A stretch of DNA of 64,000 bases. It comes from Punica granatum (taxonomy: Eukaryota > Streptophyta > Magnoliopsida > Myrtales > Lythraceae). Made by a program: the position numbers and the translations under genes. Below, in pieces: positions 52,253 through 64,000 of the stretch (its first letter is position 1; every line of letters begins with the position of its first letter). The DNA lies in assembly GCF_007655135.1 (NCBI RefSeq), contig NC_045131.1:27574001-27638000 (forward strand). Reading direction: 5' to 3'. The notes below the pieces were generated by a model that was given only the letters and a program-made list of their open reading frames with translations, ran no database searches and was not told the origin of the DNA.

Positions 52253-52734
52253 TTATTTATATCAGTTTTTCAAGTATCTTGAAATTTCATAACTTAAATA
52301 TCTTTATTCATCTTCTAGCTTCCTATTCTATTTCCTTATGTAGAATTGAGTAAGAGGAGATACAAAGAGGAGAAACGTTCACATAAAACATTAGCCGAGT
52401 CAATAACGACTATGACTTATATTTTTTCACATGATGTATTATGCTTAATATTATGGTGGATTGATTATATTAACAGTGATGTCACACTTCAATAGAAAGG
52501 CATTCTAATATTTTCAATCACGAACATTTCGAACAAAATTTTGACTTTTTAATAATATCACAGCTCGTTATAATATTATTTTTAATGCACGAGCTGATAG
52601 AAATGTTTGTGAGTTTAAAATAAGAATAAAAATTAAATAAAGGGCACATGAAGTTCTACTAATAAGAATCGAACTTGGAACATTTTGGTTCATATGCGAG
52701 AGCGTGTGCCACTACACAACATCCTCTTTTCCTA

Positions 52735-52860
52735 TTATATATTTTTTTTAGTGTGTATTCCAGTATCCAGAAGTCCAACGGGTCCTAACTAATCTAGTTC
52801 AAGTAGGGTCTCTGGCAGGGGAGCTCGAGTGGGGCTGCCCCGCCCGATGTAAGATTTTCT
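52735..52860 (-). mobile_element. SINE fragment (3' part)
   Basis: It is preceded by a T run and contains GTGTATTCCAGTATCCAGAA, matching the copy at 21318. On the minus strand this is the SINE 3' region with poly(A) tail. Confidence 0.6.
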
Positions 52861-52884
52861 CTTCAGTTAACATCGTTAGACTAA

Positions 52885-53150
52885 TTTTGACGGAAGGACC
52901 CAATTGATGTGCCAAAATGACACATTTGATGTATTTTGCGTCAAAAAGGACCCAACTAATGTAGCGATGGACCTAATTGATGTAATTCTCTTCAATGGAT
53001 GATGTAATCAATCTAACTAGGGACCTGAATGATTTAACAAGGGCCTATTTGATGTAAATAAAAAAACTCGAGACCAAATTGATGTAAAAAAAGTCAGGGA
53101 CTTAGTTGATGCAACATTGAAAAGTCAGGGACCTCATTGTGTATTTTCTC
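52885..53150. repeat. Degenerate short repeat, consensus GACCTAATTGATGTA
   Basis: At least eight variants are spaced 20-50 bp apart, such as GACCCAATTGATGTG, GACCTAATTGATGTA, GACCAAATTGATGTA and GACTTAGTTGATGCA. It is a non-coding array; similar arrays occur in terminal regions of some plant DNA transposons, but no element was delimited. Confidence 0.6.
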
Positions 53151-53815
53151 TAAAGTTATATATAGGACGGATAGAGATTTAGTGGTAAGGACTAAAATTG
53201 TAGGGGGAGGAAGAGGAAAACCATGAGGCCAATTGCCCGGTAAGCTGACTTCATGAAAGAAGAAAATACTCGAAGTCGACCTGCTATATAAAATAGTTTA
53301 TAACTTTATCCAATTTTAAGGAGACAAAATATTTTACTTAGATATGACTTAACAAAATAAAAAAGGACAAAATCAGAAAAAGTAAGGAAAGATCAAGAAT
53401 CAAAGACTAATAAATTCAATTATAATATATAAAAGTCCAAATACGAGAATGTACCATGACTTATTTCTTTAAAATTCTCAACTTGTGATTGATCGTTGTT
53501 TTAACCGTTCAGAGAATCTAATTCTTGGTTGGAGGTTCATGAATTTTTCATTTCTATCACTATCCCTTCACATTTTTCTACATCCTATATATTTAGAATA
53601 TTGAGAAGACATTTTCTATATTCTATGTGTATAGGATATTCAGAAGATATTAAATATCTTCTTAAAAATAAAAAATTTTATCTATTGCAAATAAAATATT
53701 AAAACAATTTCAAAAAAGCTCTCTAAATAAATTAAAACATTTATTCATGAAAAATTAAATAAATACTTTTATTAATTTTCTTATACACCTGCGCAATGCA
53801 CGTATTTGCATCTAG

Positions 53816-54097
53816 GAGTAGATAATTTCATGGAAACAGAAAAGTACTCTGTGAAACAACCAAACAAACAAAGAAAAGAACAGGTAAAAGCTAAAATGGA
53901 AAATAAGTGAAAGTATAGGATGAAAATGAAAACAGAAAAAGAAAAAGGGTAACACTGAAAATAATGTAAAGTTGGAGGACCAAATGTATGTTTGCAAAAA
54001 TAATCTGCCGTCTCCCGCTTCTTCTACAGTGGCATCACCTTCTCCCTCCCAGTCCCAACGGTTCATTCAATCCACAGCAGAGGAATTGCAGGTCCTC

Positions 54098-54137
<40 letters not shown>

Positions 54138-54196
54138 GCATGTGTGAATGCGATTCATCATTCTCTGTTGCTGTGGATGGAAGATGCAGATCGAAG
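53816..54196 (+). promoter_or_regulatory. 5' flank and leader of the coiled-coil gene
   Basis: A (TC)n run at 54100-54133 lies 64 bp upstream of the start codon, as is common in plant 5' leaders. No clear TATA box was assigned. Confidence 0.45.
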
Positions 54197-56940
54197 ATGG
54201 AGGAGTACTTGCAGTACATGAAGACTCTGCGCTGTCAAATGAACGGTACCTTTCCCTTTCCTCGATTGCATTACCTAATCCGAACTGCTTCCGCTGAACT
54301 TTCCGCCGTCGCTGCTCAAAAGATGTGGAGGATCACGCGGCGAAGATCTCGTTCGAGGAGCAAATGCTCATCACTGGCATTCAAGCCCTCGAAGATGACC
54401 TCAGCTCAGGTTTCACTTCTCTCTACTTGTAATGCCTTCGCCGTAGTGTTTACAGGAGTCTGCAATTGCTGTACGTACAATATTACATCTATGATTGATG
54501 ATTTTTGAGGCTGCAATTGGAATGATCGGTCCTGACATGCAATGGAGCTTTTGTAATTCTGCAATTTACTTCTCAATTTAACCATAACATGGGGTTTCAG
54601 GCTGGCTAGGTTGCTGGAATTTCGCCTTTTGCGGTATTCTTTGGTTTCGGAATCGAGAACTGAGAGTTTTGAAGAGAACTGTAGGGATGATTGATGCTCA
54701 GTCTGTGCTTTTCCTTTTTACTGCTTTTACTACAGTGAAGCTAGAAATGCAGAAACTCAGTGATGGATCGGAGCATATAGCCAAGGCAAAAGGACAGACA
54801 TGCTTCCAACTGTTGGAGGTGCAGAGAAAAGTTTCTGCTTTGGAGTCTGACTCTTGCATGCTTATCCAGGTGAGCCCACCTCATATATCTCCATAGTTTT
54901 CGTTAGAGAGTTCCTCATTTAAGTTTCCATAAGTTTTAACGGAGCTGCTCTAATTGACAGAGTTTGGAGCTCATGCAACAAGAAAGAGCCGGTTTATCTG
55001 CAAAATTACTAGAACAAAGGTTATTTAGAGCTCAAGTTAGACTACTTGACGTATTTGGTGTTGGTTAATGAGCAACACTAATATCTGTGCATTGCCAGTG
55101 CTTTCTATACCAAAGTTGCAGAGGAACTCAATGCCAAATTTCAGGACCAGCTGGTAGGAGCATCAAATCTTTCATCCTCTTGTTTTCTCTCTTACATTTC
55201 CAATTTCTAGCTCTAAATCGTTATGAATGAGGTCTTTCTTTTTTTGGTTTCCTGCAGGAACACTTTCATTCTCATAGATGCACTATTGGGCAAAGAAAGC
55301 ATTCCATGGTGCTTCATCTACTGCTATCTGATATTATTCTAGTAAAAACCTAGGATAAGCCTTAAGATGCACACTGAATTTTATCAGGGCCAAGGCGACA
55401 AAAAAGCATCTTCTCCGAAGAATCAAATGATACTTTTCTCATAGTGCTGTGTTGATAAAAAATCATTGGCAAATGGTCATTATTTTAGTATGTCAATCAG
55501 ATAAGATGAAAATCTGACGTCTAGGTTGACTAATTAATCAATTAGATTGTCATCTTGGGAGAGGAGTACAGATAGAACATCTTCCAGTTTATTTTCTTTG
55601 TTGTTGTTGAATATGTAAATGATTAGCTGTGTAATTCTGCTCATGATTTACGGATGAAGGGACAGGGCAATGAAAAAGTGAAGAGGCACAAGTTGAATCT
55701 TCGTACTGCCATTACCAGGTTCAATGAAATCAGAGGATTAAATGCTCAGATTGTAGCAGAAAATGCTGAGGTTGTCTAAGTTATTATTATTATTGTTTAA
55801 TTTGATCAGATATATCATCTGAACTGCTGTGCTAGCTTGTTGCAGTTGTTCCGATATCTTCTCTCTTAACAAATTGCAATAGCGCACAAAATTTTAATGA
55901 TAGATTCAGTCTATTGAGTATTGTTGGGAAAGTCTCTTCTTAGGACTACAAATACTTGCTCAAAATGATAATTATGTCTCCACTACTGGGTACTCGCTCC
56001 TAAGTGTGAGACTGCTGGTGGCTTACATGTTTGGACTGGTAGATTTGAGCCTTGTAAGTCTTTATTTCCTTTTCTTTTTATCTGTAAGAAAAGGATAAAA
56101 GCCCTTGGAAGTTTGATATATCCTATTATGTAATCTCTATGTCAAGAGCGTATTTTCCACTTGAGCTCTAAGGGCGGGAACATGAGATGTTATTTTAGCC
56201 GAGAAAAAACCTCCTGAGAGATAACTGAACCGTCAACTTGTTAATGTTCATTGAACCGTATCTTGGTAGCACTTCTGGAGTAGTCTGTGTAAGGCTTCTT
56301 GTTTTTATAATTGCAAAGCTTTTAAACTGCTGCTTGGTTATGTTGCAGATGAAGGAATATATCATGCAAATGAAGTGCAGGGCTAGTGATTTTAAGGTCG
56401 GTGGTGGGCGACCCCCAGTATATCTATATATTCATTTAACTGCGCATTCTGCAACAGAGGCATAGGCACTGGGTTAATATATTGACAGACTTCATAAAGG
56501 TGCTAGATAGAGACGCTTGCAGGGGCCTTGCAGTTATTGCCATATTAAGTGAAAAGCATCAAGAAATGCATTGATATTTTTCGAACTGCAGAGTGCTGGT
56601 ACATAAGAAATATCTTGGTGGAGATAGTAATGGCTCCTGATGTTCTATCCGTTGAGTTCCTGTGATACAGCAAGAGCTGAGAGAAATGGATATTGAGACC
56701 CTGGAGAAAGGCCCTGCGACTATCTCTTCAGACAAGGTTGGATAAACCAAATGGACAAGGTGTGGGGAGATGTCCTCATGCTTTGACAGGATCGACTCAT
56801 CACCATTTGGTACAGAGGCAAACGTTACCTTCTTTTGGTGTAATGGTTTCCAAATTAGAGTTGTAAGAGATGGTACTTTTTTCACTAGATAACCTTTACA
56901 TGCATCACTCTGACAGGGAGCATCGCATGATGTCAAGTAA
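54197..56940 (+). CDS. Coiled-coil protein of unknown function, 3' end probably damaged
   Basis: Ten exons join in frame with GT-AG introns: 54197-54245, 54323-54409, 54736-54869, 54961-55019, 55099-55153, 55258-55308, 55666-55770, 56349-56396, 56671-56736 and 56917-56940. They encode 225 residues. The protein begins MEEYLQYMKTLR and is rich in Glu, Lys, Gln and Leu with heptad-like spacing over most of its length, so it is mainly coiled coil. No catalytic motif or signal peptide is seen. I recall a family of uncharacterised plant proteins with this start and a C terminus with a Cys-x-Cys-x-Glu-Glu-Tyr-Lys stretch. Here the last exon ends at TAA (56938), and a similar stretch (CREEYK) follows in another frame up to 57061. 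Either the C terminus is lost or I have missed an exon. Exon 6 and the last exon are the least certain. Confidence 0.65.
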
Positions 56941-57715
56941 TGCCTGTCGAGAAGAATACAAGATCGAGCCAGACAGGGGGAGCATAGGAGAGGGAACCAC
57001 TGGGAAAAAAGGTATTACAGAAGAAATGAGGCCAATAACTTCGAGAAGTCAAGGAACATAACGACTAACAAGTGCATTATATTTTGTTTGATGAGAAATT
57101 GTACATTCTATATCCTTGGTTGATGGATGGGTTGATAGAACCTGGTTCACATTCTTTTGCCATGTGCTATATAAAATCGACGATGTGCTCCCCATTAGAG
57201 TAGGCAATCCTTGTTTTTCTTCATGCAAGATTCGTCTCTTTTAGCGGTTTCCAATACGTGGTCAATCCTTGTTTCCCTTCGTACAAGATTAGTCTTTTTC
57301 AGGTGAAGCGAGGACGGGGAAATTGCACAGAATTGACCAAGATAATCAAAACCAAAATAGAAACAAGAGAAAATCATGGTCGAACGAAACGGATGGACAT
57401 GGTGAGAAACGATAACAACACTGCCTCTAATGATTAGTATCAAGACTGTACATGCTAGGGTTAGACCCGAATGATCCAAAGCCTAATCTACTAAACTTCA
57501 AAGTCTGAGTTTGCTCGCATACAATAGGCCTTCTTGACCTTAGAAAAAAAAATTGTTCTTCGTCTTTCTCTGTGACCTATCCCTTGTCGATGAACCTGAG
57601 CTATTGGAATGAATTCATACTGTTGCACTCTTTCGCCCAATGCCTCCCAGATGCAAAGTTATGGTCAAGATGAACCCGAGCTCTTCACAACCATTCAGAG
57701 TCCAAAGCAGCTGTC
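56941..57715. other. Convergent intergenic region
   Basis: It holds the 3' flank of the coiled-coil gene, including the out-of-frame CREEYKIEPD-coding remnant (to 57061), and the 3' flank of SRP54 on the other strand. The 94-codon minus-strand frame at 57195-57479 has no recognisable domain. Confidence 0.5.
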
Positions 57716-61793
<4,078 letters not shown>

Positions 61794-61908
61794 CTTCACC
61801 GATTGCAGAGAAGCACCAAACAATCAAAGCAACAGCTGAAATGGATCGATCTATATATCTCCGATTGATTGACAGCACAGGTTGAATCAATACATAGAGC
61901 AGTGCATA

Positions 61909-61930
61909 CAAATATATGTATATATCATAT
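61909..61930 (-). promoter_or_regulatory. Possible TATA region of SRP54
   Basis: On the minus strand the stretch ATATGATATATACATATATT lies about 120-140 bp upstream of the SRP54 start codon. It is a candidate core promoter by position and composition only, in an AT-rich background. Confidence 0.3.
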
Positions 61931-64000
61931 TACACGGAACCAAGACTTCTGCATTGTATCGGCGATGAATCATCTCTACCTTGGGCTAAAAGTAAAAATT
62001 TGTGAATTTTATTCACCGAAAAGAATTATATTTTAATAGGAGTCATTTTTAAAAAAAACAATGTAAATTTTTTTAAAAAAATTATTATGAGATAATTTAA
62101 GGAGAAAAAATAGGAGTGGATTTTATGCTTCTTAAAGTCTCAGCTAATAAAATGAGAATTAACTCGTAAATTTAACGGTTGATTTCAACCGGGAAACGTA
62201 TGAATTACTTGTGAGATCCCACGACTTAGGCCAGCGTAGCCTCTACTGGAATTTTCCTTTAATTTCAAGATTAAATAAAAATAAATAAAGAAACAAAGAA
62301 AGATTGAATCACAAGTTGTCTATATAGAAAGTTATCTAATTAATATTATCCAAATCTTCTATATATATATATATAAATATATATAGTTATAAACCTCAAA
62401 ACAATACAATGAATACATCAAATGGTTTTCATATATAAAATTCATAAACAAATATAAAAAAATAAATTATATAAATTAAATATGATGTAAAAAAAATTTA
62501 TTAAATATCATCATGTAGATAATAAAATTTTATTAATAATTCAAAAATATTATGTTGTCGGCATCTTATCAGAATATATTTATTAATTTTAAAGCTTAAA
62601 AATTCATTATTTAATTAATATTCCGTAAAATTAACATCTCATTATAATTTCTTTCAAAAATATATGTTTTATTCTGATTTTATCATTATATTTTTTATAT
62701 TTAAAAGTTAAGAAATTTGTGACTCAATAAAAATTATTATAAAAATTAATAAAACTCTAGATTGAGAAAATCATATATAGTGATCTAGACGTCCTTAGGC
62801 CATAAAATCGGGCCCATCTCAGCTCCAATTTCATATATTCTATCCTACTATTTTAAAGGAAATTTTCATCTTGTGACCACCGCTATTTTCTTTAAAGTTA
62901 AACTTGATTATATACATACAAAACTATTAAAATTTCTCTTATTTTCAAGAAAAATTTTGGAAAAAAAAATTTCACTACTCTATCACCTCAAAAATCTCCT
63001 CCATCATCTTCTCTATTATTTATTTTGAAAACTCAACAAATTTTATGAGGGTTAAAAATCATGACAAATTTTTAAAATAAGAACTTTTGAGTTTGCGCAA
63101 AAACATGATAGCAATATTGCACGCACTAGTGTGTGCACATATATAATTCTTTAAAACCCGATGGATCACGGGCCTTATGTCTAGTCTAAGGAAACTCAAA
63201 TCTATAAAAGATGGAAAAGAAAGCAACCTAATAAGTTTCATTCCATGATCATAAATTCGCCTATACTTTTTGTAGGACAAAAGGAGAAGGTGGGATTGGA
63301 TTTCACCACTTTTTTTTTTTTGAGCTCATGATATATTAGTGAATTTAGGATGCTCAATTATTTCACATGTTAAACTGCTTATTAGGCCAAACTACTGATG
63401 GGATGAGATTTCATTTCTCACTTTATTAGCTATCTTGATTATATCATATACTTGTCGTTTCCAATAACAATAATCGATAATTTTGTTATCCCAACAGCTC
63501 TAATCCACATGTACATGCAAATTTTCCGTTTTGGTCAAGAGGGCTAGTTCTTAAGGGGCGGACAAGAAGGTCAATCTTCAAAGATGGATGACGTATATAG
63601 GTATTTTTATCAAAAATTCAAGTAAAATATATCTTTATAATGTCAAAATTTGAGGAGGTCGACCGTCCCCAGCCCTCTCGGTCCATCCTTGCTTTAGTCT
63701 TATAACAATCAATAAATTTTCATGCCGGCACAATCTGCCTGCCTCGGATGATAATATTATTGAACTGGGAGAATGTACGGATGTTGAAATTGTTGGGGGC
63801 GAAGATGTACGCATATTTACGGCAAGGATTAAATAGGAAATAATGCGCTGCTAATTAGATTAGTCAGACATCTATTCGTAACATATAAAATGAAGCAACG
63901 GATACGTCTTTTAAGTTGGTGATACAAATCCTTCTTGGTCGTCGCTGAAGACATGGTTCAAAATCATAGCAAGTCGGACCCCACCTTGCGCAATTCTTTT
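61931..64000. other. AT-rich flank upstream of SRP54, no gene
   Basis: Very AT-rich DNA with a TA tract around 62358-62384. I see no coding frame, RNA gene or delimited transposon. Confidence 0.5.

Larger units (their letters stand above)
50915..53815 (+). mobile_element. Candidate Helitron carrying a MULE and a SINE fragment
   Basis: A 5' end A|TCTATTTATATAGAATTATAAAAG, typical of plant Helitrons, is paired with a 3' end in which CCTGCGCAATGCACG (a decayed CCCGTGCAATGCACGGG-type hairpin) precedes CTAG (53812-53815). The base after CTAG is G, not T. There is no Rep/helicase frame. The element contains the MULE at 51133-52252 and a SINE fragment. The start could alternatively be the TC at 50908. 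Confidence 0.45.

Overview
The window is nuclear DNA of a flowering plant, most likely a eudicot. It has four intron-aware protein genes of plant type, AT-rich gene-poor intergenic DNA, long dinucleotide and trinucleotide microsatellites, and a dense mixture of plant transposons (LTR elements, SINEs, MITEs, Helitrons, a MULE). No bacterial operon, CRISPR array or rRNA gene is visible. I cannot name the species with confidence.

Layout. From 1 to about 10.9 kb there are only repeats: a Tourist-like MITE (1621-1852), a long inverted repeat (about 4465-5195), a CACTA-type terminus (ending at 5677) and a hAT-like element with a perfect 8-bp target duplication (7535-8090). At 11034-12017 (-) lies an intronless gene for an MGCC-type, probably lipid-anchored, Arg/Ser/Pro-rich protein. 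At 14856-17701 (-) lies a three-exon gene for a PAP-specific (3'(2'),5'-bisphosphate) phosphatase. From 18 to 24.8 kb there are AT-rich Helitron-like elements.

The block from 24.8 to 45.2 kb is a transposon graveyard. It has a 694-bp LTR with adjoining non-coding internal sequence (24841 onward), a decayed Ty3/gypsy chromovirus (27694-32961, minus strand), a SINE (33011-33165) and a second copy of the 694-bp LTR. That second copy is a solo LTR with an exact 5-bp target duplication. It has been split by a roughly 10-kb insertion, which is one giant non-coding LTR-like unit nested inside another of the same family. Beyond that is a SINE that carries a hAT-like element inside it.

From 45 to 54 kb come MITEs and a candidate Helitron (about 50915-53815) that contains a MULE with 9-bp target duplications. 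The last 10 kb hold two convergent genes. One is a ten-exon coiled-coil protein gene of unknown function (54197-56940, +) whose 3' end looks damaged. The other is a complete nine-exon gene for the SRP54 GTPase of the signal recognition particle (57716-61793, -), with one GC-AG intron.

The four host genes show no shared pathway. SRP54 acts in co-translational targeting to the ER. The PAP phosphatase acts in sulfur and nucleotide metabolism and retrograde signalling. The other two are uncharacterised. The most rewarding parts of the window are the nested-insertion histories, which can be read base by base from target-site duplications and an uninterrupted paralogous copy. All gene models were made by hand from splice signals and reading-frame continuity; no database search was possible.
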